DNA from: Bathynomus jamesi
Taxonomy: Eukaryota > Arthropoda > Malacostraca > Isopoda > Cirolanidae
NCBI GenBank assembly: GCA_023014485.1
Contig: JAJOZX010005787.1
Coordinates: 1-64,000 of the forward strand
DNA: 64,000 nt
Reading direction: 5' to 3'
Positions 1 through 10,732 of the stretch are shown here, in pieces. A model generated the notes under the pieces. It ran no database searches and was not told the DNA's origin. It was given only the letters and a program-made list of their open reading frames with translations. A program made the translations under genes and the position numbers. The number at the start of each line of letters is the position of its first letter. The stretch's first letter is position 1.

Positions 1-626
1 TGGGAATTACTTTACCTATAAGATCTGTGACACATGGAACAGGTTACCTTCGAAGTTGTGAACAGTTCCTCTGTGGATCAGTTCAAGAAAGGTTAGACCA
101 AATCTTGCACACTATTTGAGTGTGTAAAGACATTTAGGACCTCAGTCTGCGGAAATTTCTTTTCCTATAAAATAGTTAATATCTGGAACCAACTTCCCTC
201 AGAGGTTGTTTCCAGTCAAAGTGTAAATGTGTTTAAAAATAGGCTAGACAAAGTACTGAATACTCTCGTAGTTTAAACTAAAAACATAAGAAAACTCTGC
301 AGGAGATCGCTTGCACGGTGTCTCTGTGAGCAAGCTAAATATAGAGCTATTTATATATTCTCCACTTTCCTGTAAAATTTCCTTGGCTACTTTTCCAGGG
401 TCAATGTATTTTCTTCAACCTTTTTCCGTACCTGCCTCTGGCAGGGAGGGAGCGGAGGGTGGGGAGAGAGCCTTCTACTTTTCTATCCAGTTTTCTACTA
501 CTGCTAGGATAGTTGAAAGAAAAATAAACTTTTACAAAATTTTCCCTGGCACCCGTTGCCATTGGTACCTCCTCGGTATGGGCCGCAAGGCCTTTTGAGG
601 TACTTCTTTTCCTTGTAACTCCTTGT

Positions 627-661
<35 letters not shown>
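1..661 (+). mobile_element. LINE C 3' end, split by another LINE fragment
   Basis: Bases 1-125 match the last ~125 bases of the LINE C open frame at 25867-25990, including the stop. The 3' UTR resumes at about 531 and runs to a (CT)n tract at 629-661. The join fits: LINE C reads GTGTACAAAATTTTCCC across the stop, and here the sequence leaves that text after GTGTGTA and returns at TACAAAATTTTCCC. A single small indel breaks the frame near base 92. The piece is a dead 3' remnant of a CR1-like non-LTR retrotransposon, continuing beyond the window to the left. Confidence 0.85.
126..530 (+). mobile_element. 3' end of a second CR1-like LINE, inserted in LINE C tail
   Basis: Bases 126-275 encode a C-terminus alignable with LINE C (NFFSYK-like, then WNQLPSEVV and a final LDKVLNTL before TAA), but only distantly at DNA level, so it is a different CR1-like family. 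Bases 276-530 would be its 3' UTR, ending in an A-rich stretch before LINE C resumes. The insertion is strongly 5'-truncated, as expected for target-primed reverse transcription. Confidence 0.65.

Positions 662-662
<1 letters not shown>
629..662 (+). repeat. (CT)n microsatellite at LINE C 3' end
   Basis: About 17 CT units follow the LINE C terminal words CCTTGTAACT CCTTGTAACT. The next LINE C copy begins directly at its far edge. Similar tracts end the copies at 796-842, 26090-26109 and 28613-28650. Confidence 0.95.
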
Positions 663-663
<1 letters not shown>

Positions 664-665
<2 letters not shown>

Positions 666-792
666 GTTAGACCGAATCTTGCAGACTATTTGAGGGTGTA
701 GAAAATTTTCCCTGGCTCCCGTTGCCATTGGTACCTCCTTGGTATGGGCCGCAAGGCCTTTTGAGGTACTTCTTTTCCTTGTAACTCCTTGT

Positions 793-842
<50 letters not shown>
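664..842 (+). mobile_element. Very short LINE C copy with (CT)n tail
   Basis: The copy begins about 30 bases before the LINE C stop codon (reading AGTTAGACCGAATCTTGCA), carries the full 3' UTR including the hairpin, and ends in (CT)n at 796-842. Its 5' junction is the (CT)n tract of the preceding copy, giving a head-to-tail pair. Confidence 0.85.
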
Positions 843-846
<4 letters not shown>

Positions 847-1009
847 CTCTTCTCTCTTCGCCGCAGTGTTGCCTCATTCTCTCTTTACTATCGCTATCAT
901 AACGGACATTGCTCTTCTGAACTCTCTAACTGCATGCCTCCTCCTTTAAGGAGAGCACACAGTACCAGACTTTCTACACTTTCTCATTCCTTTTCTGTCC
1001 AACTAGTAT

Positions 1010-1686
1010 GGGTTTTCCTTGCTCCAGAAGTAAACATTTTTCATTTTGGCGCTACGGTTAATTGCACACTCGTCAGAAAAAATCACTGTTCCACGTGCAG
1101 GAATTGTTGGAAAACCGGTCAAAAACTGTTCACAGGCTTCATATCGTTTCTGTATGTCTGTATCGCTTACTTCATTAACAAATGACGGGCGGTATGGTTC
1201 ATGCCGAGATCTTTTGTCATGTGATCTCTCATTGTGGACATGGGGACTGCAAGTTCTTGTGATCGTTTCCGAAACGATTTTTTCGGTGAACGAGCCACCG
1301 ATGCAATCACACCTTCACATTGCTCGCGTTGTTGGTCTTCCCGACCGTGGTCTATCCTTGATGGAGCCAGTTTCAAACAGCTTTTTCTCCAGCGTAATAC
1401 CGTCTTGTTTGGTGGTGCAGCCTTATTGAATCTTGTGTTGAAATCATTCTGGACATCATGCATCGTTTTGCCAGTATGTGTCGTTTCATGAGCCCATGTG
1501 CTCATCACTATCCTTTCCTCCAGAGTGTAAGTGAACTGGTCTGCCATTGTTCACACAACTCTAATACCTGGAAAAGAAAAAAAAATGCCAATGAATCACA
1601 TATAAATTCAATTAATCACACAAAAATAAATTGGTATTACAATATGTACATTTTGTAGTGGGTGACGGAACTTTTCGAACACCCTG
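1010..1686 (-). pseudogene. Mariner-type transposase (DUF4817-like helix-turn-helix), truncated
   Basis: Minus-strand reading from 1547 gives MADQFTYTLEERIVMSTWAH, the start of the arthropod DUF4817-type DNA-binding domain, then a second HTH with SVARSPKKSFRKRSQEL. Two compensating frameshifts replace the usual GSIKDRPRSGRP stretch by a read-through in another frame. Further down a second frame shows PTIPARG followed by IFSDECAI, which holds the first catalytic Asp of the DDE domain; homology is lost soon after. The right end is a mariner terminus reading outward to ...CACCCTG followed by TA (1687-1688). The other terminus is missing. The family recurs at 32280-33157 and 33268-36871. Confidence 0.85.
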
Positions 1687-1688
1687 TA

Positions 1689-2935
1689 TAATTAATTTCC
1701 CTACAGCCATTTATTAATTGCATATTAATAAGTACGTTAATATTGGCATTGCAAAATTGGGGTTTTATAATAAATAGAAATAATGAAATCTATAATATTT
1801 AATTGGAAAACATAAGTTAGGTTTAATAGATAGATTATTAGGTTAGGAAACAGGCTTCAGATGAATTTAATTCTGCCTTGAAAATGGGACTTGTTGATTT
1901 GAACCAGTCAGGCATAAGTATAGTCGTCACGTGATGTCACACCTTTTTATTCGTCCAATCATGTCATTAAAAACAAATTAATTTCAGATAATACTAAATA
2001 TGTATAATGATAGGATTTAACACGATTAAATAGGCCAAATAAGTTAGGTAAATAATATAAAATAGTTAGGAATTAGTAAGATTTTTGGTATAGAGCGTTT
2101 TAAAGTTTTGTGTAGTTCCAGGTTTATGAGGAAAAAAGTCTCACAATATTCTCATCAAACTGAATCACTGATGGAAAGCTGCGAGTAAGACGGAGGCGAG
2201 AGAGCGCACGGGAAAAAACCCGGAAGATACTGTAGTTGAAGGCAGACGTTGGAAGTGAAAGGTGGAGTTGAGAGCAGAGCTGTGACCGTCCGTTCCGGAA
2301 AATGTGATAGGCCTTAGTCAGAGGACAAAGAATGGAGTGTATTAATCCATCCGTCCCGGGATTTTAACAGGAATTACATAGAAAATAATCATGAAAAATT
2401 CACTGTAAACAATTAATCTAACCGTCTCGGGATCTTAACGGGAATAAGATCGTTGTTATATTTTTTTTTCTGTTACCATTCAAGTGAAATATATTATAGA
2501 TATATACCTTTTTGTTTATTATGATAACTCGTGAGAGTTTTGTTTGAAGCATAACTACGCCTTCACTGAGAAACTAACACAATATTTGGGGTAAGTTTAG
2601 TGGCAGTAGTAGTACTTGTTAAATAGAGAAAAGATAGGCAAAGAGCCAAAACAGGGCAGCGCATAACACCTGGTGAAACTGGCCTACTCTCTCTCATGAG
2701 ATAGGCTTACCGTAGGTGCTACAGCAGCGCCGAAACAGTGGCCCACTGATAGGCCAAAACCAATTACATCATTGGCCACCCAATTTTTAAATTATAGAAC
2801 ACTCGCATAAAGACCTTTCTATCATTTCGCAGAGAGGCCAAATATGTATAGAGCGATTTGGGGCAATCCTTCAATATAACCAATCATGGTATGCCTGGAT
2901 TTTGAATATGACATACTTTCCTTTCATCTCCCTGA
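1689..2935. other. AT-rich stretch, nothing recognised
   Basis: No open frame, transposon terminus or RNA gene that I can support. Short GGTTAGG words occur near 1820-1850 and 2040-2060. Confidence 0.6.
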
Positions 2936-3091
2936 TTGCTGATCTATAGTATAAAGAGGCAGTCCTGTCCGTCCGTCTGTAGACATATGTATTGCGGATT
3001 GGTTGATAGAAGTGACATCATAGACACGTCATAAAATGGGCGTAGATAATTAATGTGTGACGTCACGAATTGTAGACGGAGAATAATTCTT

Positions 3092-3284
3092 GACACAATG
3101 GGTTCGGATGTGAAGCTTAAGATTTTCATGGCAGGTCCTCCCGCAGGACCCCAATCACTGGGGGATCAATAAAACTATAGAAAAAAACGCAGCCATGAAA
3201 ATCTTAAGCTTCACATCCGAACCCATTGTGTCAGATTGTGAAGCTTAAGATTTTCATGGCTGCATTCTTTTCTATAGTTTTATT
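3092..3284. repeat. Three-armed inverted repeat
   Basis: Arm 1 (3092-3131, starting GACACAATGGGTTCGGATGT) is the exact reverse complement of arm 2 (3193-3232). Arm 3 (3238-3284) is a near-exact inverse of 3168-3213, which overlaps arm 2. The middle segment can therefore pair with either flank. No coding potential or target duplication is evident. Confidence 0.85.
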
Positions 3285-3351
3285 AACAGAACAATTGACC
3301 CCCCTTCCCAGTAATTGGGGAGGCTGAAGGTGCCAGCACCGTAGGTCTAGC

Positions 3352-3381
3352 TAAATGGGCCCGTAGGGCCCACTTTAGCTT
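3352..3381. repeat. Small GC-rich hairpin
   Basis: GCTAAATGGGCCCGTAGGGC followed by CCACTTTAGC folds into a stem with one mismatch and a short loop. Role unknown. Confidence 0.6.
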
Positions 3382-3427
3382 ATAACTATAAAAAGAATTG
3401 AAAATATCAGATATCCCCTAGGCAGTG

Positions 3428-3459
3428 TTTCTCAACCTAGGAATTCGTGGCGGGAAGTA
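3428..3459 (+). mobile_element. Single hAT-MITE-like end
   Basis: GCAGTGTTTCTCAACCTAGG resembles the terminal repeat of hAT-type MITEs (compare CAGTGGTTCTTAACC at 49577). Only one end is seen, so this is a fragment at best. Confidence 0.3.
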
Positions 3460-3485
3460 TAAGGAGTTGTTGTTGCTATTGTTGA

Positions 3486-5499
3486 TTAGCCGATCAGCCC
3501 ACCCTGATCGAGCAGGCCGGCGGCACACAGGTAACCGATCGCCCTCTCCGGAGTGGACCAGAGGTTTAGTGCATTAGTGATGTTGTGTTGTGTTCTATGT
3601 TGTGCTAGAGCAGTACAGTCTGTCATAATGTGTTCAATTGTTTGTGGTGTGTCCTGGCCAGGGTTGGCAAAAACCCAGCAAAAACCCAACTGGTTTTTTG
3701 CTGGGTAGTTGGATTTTTGCTGGGTTTTGGGGTTTTTGCTGGGTAGTTGGATTTTTGCTGGGTTTTTTGTTTTTGCTGGGTAGTTGGATTTTTGCTGGGT
3801 TTTGGGGTTTTTGCTGGGTTTTTGCCAACTCTGGTCCTGGCACAGGTGGCAGGTGTCGTTTGTGGAGTTGTCTAGTCTGTGTTTATATGTCTGTAAGTTG
3901 GGGTGATGTCCACATCGGAATCGTGCTAAGTTAACTCGAACCGACGTGCTCAGACTGGTCTCTGACCTGTCAATGGGTGGCGGCTTCGCACCCAGGACCG
4001 CATTCGGACCGAGTCGTGTCAGTGCTTTGTGGGTTAGGTGTGCGTGTGTGCATATTTTTCCTGTACTGTGTGATATCTGTGGGGCGTGGTATGGAATGGA
4101 GTATTTGGTTATAATGTCTCTCTGGTGTTACCTTAATGGTGCGAGGTGTTGGTGCATGATTGTACATGTAGTGGCAAGGGTGTTGTGGGTTAGTTGTCGT
4201 TGCTGCCATGAATTGTGTTCCCCTCATGTCTAAATGTTCCCTAACTTTTAGTATTTTTGTTTCTTTGTGTAGGTGTTCTATTGGTGTTCTTTGAGTACAT
4301 CCTGTAATGATACGAAGTGCGTTGTTTTGTATTGTCTGTAAGGTGTTTATGTGTGTGTTTGAGATAATGGGTGCCCAACATGGGCTAGCATAGTCCATAA
4401 CTGAGCGAATATATTGTTTGTATATGAGTGATGATGTTTCCTGCTGGTGTCCAGAGTTTGTGCCTGTTAGTACCCTAAGCGTGTTAAGTCTTGACGTACA
4501 TTTGTTTTTTAATGTCCTGAATATGGTTTGAAAAAGATAATGATGTGTTGTATGTGGCCCCAAGTATTTTGGTCCTGTGAGTATGTGGAATGTTGGTGGT
4601 GTTTAGTGTAATCCGTGGAGTTATCTGGTGTTGTGTTGCTTGTTAGCAAGGTGATGGTTGATTTTGTGGGCGCTACTTTGAGTCTATTGTGTGTGAGCCA
4701 GTCTTGTATACTGTTTATGTATGTTTGTAGGTTATTTGTAGTGGTGTCGATGTTGTTGTGGGTGGATGTTAGAGTGATGTCATCTGCATATGATGATAAG
4801 GTAAGCTTGTTGTCTATGAGTGTTGTTATGTCATGCATGTATAAGTTGAACAGTGTTGGTGAGAGAACAGAGCCTTGAGGGACCCCGTTCGGAAAAAGCT
4901 TGTTTTTGGATGACTTGCCATTAAATGTGACATGTGCGTATCTTCCTGAAAGATAGTTGCACAGCCACCTTTTGGTGTTACTGTGCATGTTTGTGTTGAG
5001 TATTTTGTTTATGAGAGGGAAGCGTGGGATAGCATCAAATGCTTTACTAATGTCTATTGTTGCTAATAGTGTACGTTGAGCTGGTCGTCTGGAGTTGATG
5101 CCATCCATGATGTGCTGCGTGAGGTTAGTGAGTAATGTCGTGGTTGAGTAGTGAGGTCTGAATCCATGTTGAGTAGGCGATAGTGGTGTGTGTGGGTTGG
5201 TGATTTATAAGAGTAGTCTTTGTTACTTTGAAAGGTGTGCATAGTAAAGTAATGGGTCTATAGGAAGCTGATTCTGTTGGATTTTTGTTTGGTTTGAGTA
5301 GTGTAATAATTTTACCTTGTTTCCATATGTCAGGAACAATACAGTGTTGGTATGAATATGTGCTGATGTTTGTGAGAGCTAGTATTCCCTGTGGGCCCAA
5401 GTGTTTAAGGTGTATGTTAGCTATGTTGTGTGGTCCAATAGCCTTCGAATTCTTAATGTTTTTGATGCTCCACAGATCTACAGAAGCTAAGGCTAACAA
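3486..5499 (-). pseudogene. LINE A reverse transcriptase and C-terminal part
   Basis: Minus-strand frames read in order: KNSKAIGPHNIANIHLKHLG (RT region 0/1), KQGKIITLLKPNKNP and SYRPITLL, then IDISKAFDAIPRF, NGVPQGSVLSPTLFNLYMHD and SYADDITLTS, the catalytic YADD box (residues 107-110 of the 5108-4509 segment). The thumb-like region follows with YIRSVMDYASPCW. The last part carries CHLC and, after a minisatellite insertion, TIEHIMTDC, the remains of a Cys/His knuckle. Frameshifts near 5110 and 4540 and at ~3960 break it. It copied LINE A RNA into DNA when active. The NGVPQGSVLSPTLFN wording fits the jockey clade; the exact clade is inferred. Confidence 0.85.
3662..3829. repeat. GCTGGGT minisatellite inside LINE A
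   Basis: A unit built from TTTTTGCTGGGTAGTTGGAT and TTTTTGCTGGGTTTTGGGG repeats about four times. It sits between the codons for CHLC and the ones for TIEHIMTDC of LINE A and keeps reading frames open on both strands, encoding PAKIQLPSK-type repeats on the minus strand. Confidence 0.85.
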
Positions 5500-6039
5500 A
5501 GACCCTAAGGTCCACTCTAAGGTTAGCCCGAGAGAAAGGAAAGAGGAAGGGGTTAAAAGAGGAGAATAAGGGTTAAATAAGTTGCAGAACCTATCATTCG
5601 TGGGTTAAAATGCATTCAGAAAAAGAGAAAAAGACTCCCCCATCATCATCCGGCGGCCACTGCCGACAAGTCGGAAAAATAGTCGAAGAGAATAGGAAAG
5701 GGGTGAAAGATGAAAAGAAGTAAAATAGAACGCTTACAAACCATGAAAACACAGTCTTAACTCACTGTCATACCATGCAAACTACAGACATGCAAGTAAA
5801 AAGAGTTACAGACATGCAAGTAAGGGAAAAAAAAATAGGTAAAGTATAACAAAAAGAGCGTTAGTTTACGCTACGTGCTACATCTACGTTCGTGTTAGTC
5901 TTTTTTTATAATAATTTTATTGCTGGCATCACACGCTGGCATGTCACAAGCTGGCATGCCACAAGCTGGCATTAATCGTCAACAGACCCATCCTCGACCA
6001 CCACCGCCAGAGCTCCTGCTGCTAATTGTTTTTTTTATT

Positions 6040-7561
6040 TTAAACAACGTTAATATTTTTAAAATGCTTATCTAAATGGTTCTTAAACATATTAACGCTG
6101 GTAGAGTTCACGACTGACGAGGGAAGATTCCATTTATCAATTACTTTAAACGTAAAGAAGTTTTTAGCGATATTAGTAATGAAACGTCTGCCACGCAACT
6201 TAAATCCGTTACTACGAGTATTGCTATTATCGAAAGTGAACAGTTTGTCAAAATTTACGTTATCGATTTTATTAACGATTTTGAAAACTTCAATAAGCTC
6301 CCCCCTTAATCTCCTAGTTTCGAGTGAATGCAAGTCTAACTCTTTAATCCTATCTTCGTAAGGCTTGTTGCGCAATGACGGAATTAGTTTCGTGGCACGG
6401 CATATTCTAAATGAACGGCTAATAGGCCTAACAGCCTATTAGCTTTTGCGCAAGACTCCAGGCACTGGTTCCTAACTTCTAAATCCTTGGATACGCGTAC
6501 ACCTAAATCTACTTCCTCGTCAACGCTCGCTAACTCTGTATCATCGATCGTGTACGTGTAATTATTGTTACGAGAACCTATATGCAAAATTTTACATTTG
6601 TCTACGTTAAATTGCATCTGACACTTATAAGTCCACTCCATAATCCTATTTACATCGTCTTGAAGCCTATTTCTATCGTCCTCGTTAACAACCTTACCGC
6701 CTATTTTAGTATCGTCCGCGAATTTTGACACGTTACTAGTCAATCCTACATCTATGTCGTTAATGTAAATTACGAATAGCAATGGCCCTAACACTGAAAC
6801 CTGTGGGACATCGCTACCTACATCCAACCACCCCGATTCACTACCATTAACAACGACCCTCTGTCTCCTAGCACGAAGCCATTCCTCTAAATTAGGGGTT
6901 CCCAAATTGGTGTTCCGTGGAACACTTGTATACCGTGAGAAGTGTTCCGCGGAACACAATTTGGGAACCCCTGCTCTAAATAGTTAGCTACCTGACTGCG
7001 TATACCGTGCGCTTTAACCTTCGCAATTAATCTTCTATGCGGAACTGTATCGAACGCTTTTTTAAAATCAAAACAAATAACGTCAGCCGCTCTATGCTTA
7101 TCGTATTCGCGCACTATTTCGTTATAAAATTCTAACAAATTAATTAAACAAGATCTGTGGCGTCGAAACCCATGCTGACTACTATTAATCAAATCGCGAC
7201 TTTCTAAGTGATCGATGATACGATCCCTAACTACGGATTCCAAACGTTTACCGACAATTGACGTTGAGCTAATGGGCCTATAATTGCTAGCTACTGTGCG
7301 GTCGCCTTTTTTAAAAATGGGTGTGACGTTAGCTAATTTTAAGTCTTCAGGAATAATCCCCGTTTCGAGTGACTGATTAAAAATCTTCGTTAAGGGGCCT
7401 ACGATAACGTCTTTCAAATCTTTCAGATGTCTAGGATAAAACGCGTCAGGGCCTGGAGGCTTGCTAACTTTTAGCCTATCGATATAATGCGCAATCTCAC
7501 CCTCGTAAACAGTTATTTCATCAAAAATAGTCTCGCTGCTAAATGGAACGATATCGTCCAC
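6040..7561 (-). pseudogene. LINE B reverse transcriptase, split by an 81-bp MITE
   Basis: Frames read, in order, KPPGPDAFYPRHLKDL, LANVTPIFKKGDR with NYRPIS, SSQHGFRRHRSCLINLLEF, CFDFKKAFDTVPHRRL, then the MITE, then EEWLRARRQRVVVNGSESGW, a damaged GVPQGSVLGP box (reading DVPQVSVLGP) and SKFADDTKIGG (catalytic FADD). The C-terminus shows LDLHSLETRRLRGELIEVFK and ends LDKHFKNINVV. The layout matches LINE C closely, so both are CR1-group. The MITE, a frameshift before 6375 and the altered GVPQG box make this copy dead. Confidence 0.9.
6893..6973. mobile_element. 81-bp hAT-like palindromic MITE
   Basis: Ends are TAGGGGTTCCCAAATT and, inverted, CAGGGGTTCCCAAATT. An exact 8-bp duplication CTCTAAAT lies at 6885-6892 and 6974-6981. 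The interior repeats GTGTTCCGYGGAACAC on both arms. The 8-bp duplication and CAGGGG-type end fit hAT. It interrupts the LINE B reverse transcriptase, so it is younger than LINE B. Confidence 0.85.
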
Positions 7562-7885
7562 AGCAGGGACATCATTTACGTCCAGTACGGTAAAAACTGT
7601 CGCAAAAAGTTATTAAAAATACCCGTCATCGCCTAAGCGTCGGAAGCCAAAGCGCCATTAGCGTCCACGAGAGAGCCTATATTATCTTTTATCGGCTTAC
7701 GATTATTCACTTAATCGAAAAACTTTTTGGGGTTATGTTTACTATCCGCAGCTATAAGTATCTCTAAATTACGCTTAGCATTCCTAACTGATCTTTTAAC
7801 CTGACGTCGAAGCTCGATACATCTATTAACGTTAGCTACCGTGCCATTGCGCTTATTAAGTATATACGCTGGTTTATGAACTCGC
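7562..7885 (-). pseudogene. LINE B linker between endonuclease and RT
   Basis: The stretch holds broken minus-strand frames without a continuous ORF; by position it should be the connector region. Several stops and frameshifts prevent a reading. Confidence 0.5.
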
Positions 7886-8901
7886 CTATTTCCCTAGTCC
7901 ACCACTTAGGCCTACCATGATTTCTAGCGCGCTTGGGCCTACGAGGAATAAACTCCCTTTCGATATCCAAGAAACTATTTTAAACGCCTCCCAATGCAAA
8001 TTTGCGTCATTACCCATAAATAAGTTATCACAGTCCACTACTCTCATCCCATCCGCAAAACTATCAAAATTGGCCTTACAAAAATCAGGGACTTCTATTA
8101 CGTTACTGTCCTTAGTATTTTCTATCAATAACTTAAATCTAATAATTTGATGATCACTACATCCTAAACTCTCGCCTTCTTCTAAACCTTCGACTATATT
8201 TTCGCCGTTCGTCATCACCACGTCTAAAATATTGACACCGCGCGTTGGTTCGGTAACCATCTGTCGTAAAAAATTATCTTCCATGAACTCAATCAATCTC
8301 AAACCCTCATCGTTACCAGTAAAAGTCTCGTAATTAACGTTAGGGCAGTTAAAGTCTCCGAGAACTATACTATCCCGATTATTAATAAAGTTACCAAGAA
8401 GTGTGTAAAATCTAGTATCGGTATCGAGGGGTTGAACGGCAGGTCTATAAACAACAAAATTGAAACTAAGACTACGCGTCCTAACTTCAACGCATATCGC
8501 ATTAATTGCTGCAGGAAAATCTATCTTAACCTCGATAGCCCTAAGGGAATTACGAATGTACAGCAAAACGCCGCCACCAATCCTATGTAACCTATCATTA
8601 GTAGAGAGTTTAAAACCCGGTATATCAAGTTACCCCAATATCCCAACAAGTCCCAAGTCACAGTATTTAACCACGTTTCAGTGATAGCAACTATATCGTA
8701 GTTGCCGGAATAAATTATCGCCTTAAATTCGTTTAATTTATTTCTAATACTACGCGCATTACAATAAAAGACGTTTAAGTTATTTTTTACCACGGGTCGG
8801 CGTTTTAAACTATTTTTCACGTCGGACCCGCGTTTCCCGGACCCACAATGTTTAAAGGCGGCTTCGACCCGACCTATACAGCTTTCGAACGTTTTCGTCA
8901 A
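7886..8901 (-). pseudogene. LINE B APE-type endonuclease
   Basis: From 8901 the frame gives VFYCNARSIRNKLNEF and IVAITETWLNT, the N and E metal-binding boxes of the exonuclease-endonuclease-phosphatase fold. After a frameshift near 8565 a second frame gives FNFVVYRPAV, SIVLGDFNCPNV (GDFN box), EPTRGVNILDVVMT and GCSDHQIIRF (terminal SDH box). It nicked the target for reverse transcription. A frameshift splits it, and the usual GGG box between the halves lies in the damaged zone. Confidence 0.85.
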
Positions 8902-9040
8902 TTAACCTATCTAGCCTAGCATTACCTATTTCATTAAAATGCACCCCCATCTTCTATAAAAAGGCTAGGATCACTGAATTCTGACCACAGCTTTACGAAG
9001 GGTACATTTTCCTTAACACAAATCTCTCCTAATTTAGTAT

Positions 9041-9843
9041 TCAAAAATATCGTTTTTGACGTAATCCTAAGACCCAAACCGTGCCTAGGGTAATACCTAG
9101 AACTAAAGACCTATCTGACCTCACCTTCAGGGACCTAATTAACCCCCTATATCTTACCAAAAGGTCAGGCACTCTCGTATCGGGCCTATACGAGTCGTTG
9201 CCCCCTATTATCGTCAACATCGAGTGAAGGGAGGCAACATCAACCCTATCCACTTCGTCTCTAACTCTGTCAACCCTGGCCCCTGGGAGACAGACCCTCC
9301 TCCTCTTGGTTGGATGCCGTCCAACGAACTCTGTGTCCATATGGCGCACTATAGAGCCCCCATTTAAAATAGTTTCACCCTCGTTCACGTCCTTATCCAA
9401 GTGGGCGAAAGGGTTCGGATTCCTATCACCTAATTTACGTGGCCTAGCTCCACCCTTAACCTCTCTAAATCCCTCACCATTCTGGCATTTACTAATCTCG
9501 GACCAACCTTAGCCCCTTCCTCAACTCTATCCAACCTTCCCGATAAGCTACCTAAACTAGAAGCTAGGTTACGCACCTCACCCTTCAAATTACTAACGTC
9601 TTCAACGTTAGTATTGGTTCGGCTTTCGACAACTGTAGCCCTACCCCTGCCTTCATCAAACGTTGCAAGTCTTTCCGTTACCTCACGTACACTACGTTTT
9701 ATGCCAACTATTTCCTCCCTTAAATCGCAAGAGAAACAAACCGATCTCTCGGTAATCGCCATAGAACCGCCGTCATAATCCTTAAAATCCGTATACCACC
9801 AATTAACCCCACACCTAACACACGACGCTTTCCGCGACGGCAT
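9041..9843 (-). pseudogene. LINE B ORF1: four-Cys module, coiled coil, SGNH-like domain
   Basis: ORF1 opens at 9843 with MPSRKASCVRCGVNWW. Cys8-x2-Cys11 and Cys36-x2-Cys39 make a zinc-binding-like module, followed by a charged heptad-like stretch suited to a coiled coil. After a frameshift at about 9430 the frame continues with ILNGGSIVRHMD, RRRVCLPGARVDRV and IIGGNDS. This matches the esterase-like (SGNH) domain known from CR1 ORF1 proteins: block I (normally GDS) reads GGS, with the Ser kept, and the GxND block is present. Its role in retrotransposition is not settled. The frameshift means this copy is dead. Confidence 0.7.
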
Positions 9844-10036
9844 CGCACAAGTTAAATTAGTTTATAACTAACACAAGTTTAAGTTAAATTAAGCCGGCAC
9901 GCTATGAAAACTTCTAAATCGCTAAAAACCACTTATATTCAATTACTTAACAATAACAATGTAAATATAAACGCAAGTACATAAAATTCAGAACTTTCCA
10001 AAAGTAAAGTTATTGGCAATATCCAAAAGTAGAAGC

Positions 10037-10702
10037 AATATCAGAGAGCTCAGGAAATGCGTCCGTTCAGTACAGAGTCTGGCTGACGAATGATCTTGGT
10101 GGTCTGGTCTGTATTGAAGGATGTAATGGTTGTGTCGAGTCTGTAGATTTTCTTGTGTCTGGCTGTTTGTCTGTCTGCGTGTTTCTGGTTGTTTTCTCCG
10201 TTTAAGTGACATATCTTTGCGTAGTGATTAACTAGAATGTTAGCTTGTTGTGTATATGTTGGGATATTATTTTGGCTGCGACAGACAGCCGCGTGTGAGG
10301 TGTGGATGCCGCTGTTAGAGTGGGTAATGCTGTTTATAGTCTTGTATAGCTTGGATGTATCTGTGGAGTGGTTTAGTGTTGTTATGAATTCCCTAAATGT
10401 TTCTCTTTGTTTTTTTTAAGTTTGTTGTTTATTTCTGTGTTGAGCTGTTGTATCTGCTTTTTTATGGCTTCTGTGTGTGGTGTTTGTGTGTTATGTTTAA
10501 GGTTGTCACGTTTCCTTATGAGGTGGGCTATTTCTCTAGTGTAATTTAAGTTGTATTTCCTAATGTTGCCTTTCGGTGTGTATTTGTTTGCATTATTGAT
10601 GATGATCTGATTAAATGTCTTGAGTGTTGTATTGATGTTTATGATGGGTGTGCTGTTTAATGTGGTGAATTGTTCCTCAGTCGTATTTTGAACTGTTCCC
10701 AA
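10037..10702 (-). pseudogene. LINE A linker between endonuclease and RT
   Basis: The minus frame from 10702 reads basic, Asn-rich text (TPKGNIRKYNLNYTREIAHL, then KKQIQQLNTEINNKLKKNKE) typical of the connector before the reverse transcriptase. A frameshift at ~10390 moves it to a second frame that runs to the LINE B junction at 10036. It continues across LINE B into 5481. Confidence 0.7.
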
Positions 10703-10732
10703 TCAGCTTTCTTGTAATTTCTGTAAGTGTGC

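Larger units (their letters stand above)
5488..10030 (-). mobile_element. LINE B, near full-length CR1-like LINE inserted in LINE A
   Basis: About 4.5 kb with 5' UTR (9844-10030), ORF1 (zinc-binding, coiled-coil and SGNH-like parts), ORF2 (endonuclease and reverse transcriptase) and a ~550-base 3' UTR. A 6-base direct repeat AGAAGC flanks it. All frames carry frameshifts or stops. The 3' UTR holds three imperfect repeats of TGCCAGCTTGTG (5930-5975 region) and two of CTTGCATGTCTGTA near 5785-5825. Unlike LINE C it does not end in (CT)n. Confidence 0.8.

Noticed and set aside
739..1185. 148-codon frame across (CT)n
   Set aside because: Ser-Leu repeats come from the microsatellite; the rest is LINE tail and antisense transposase.
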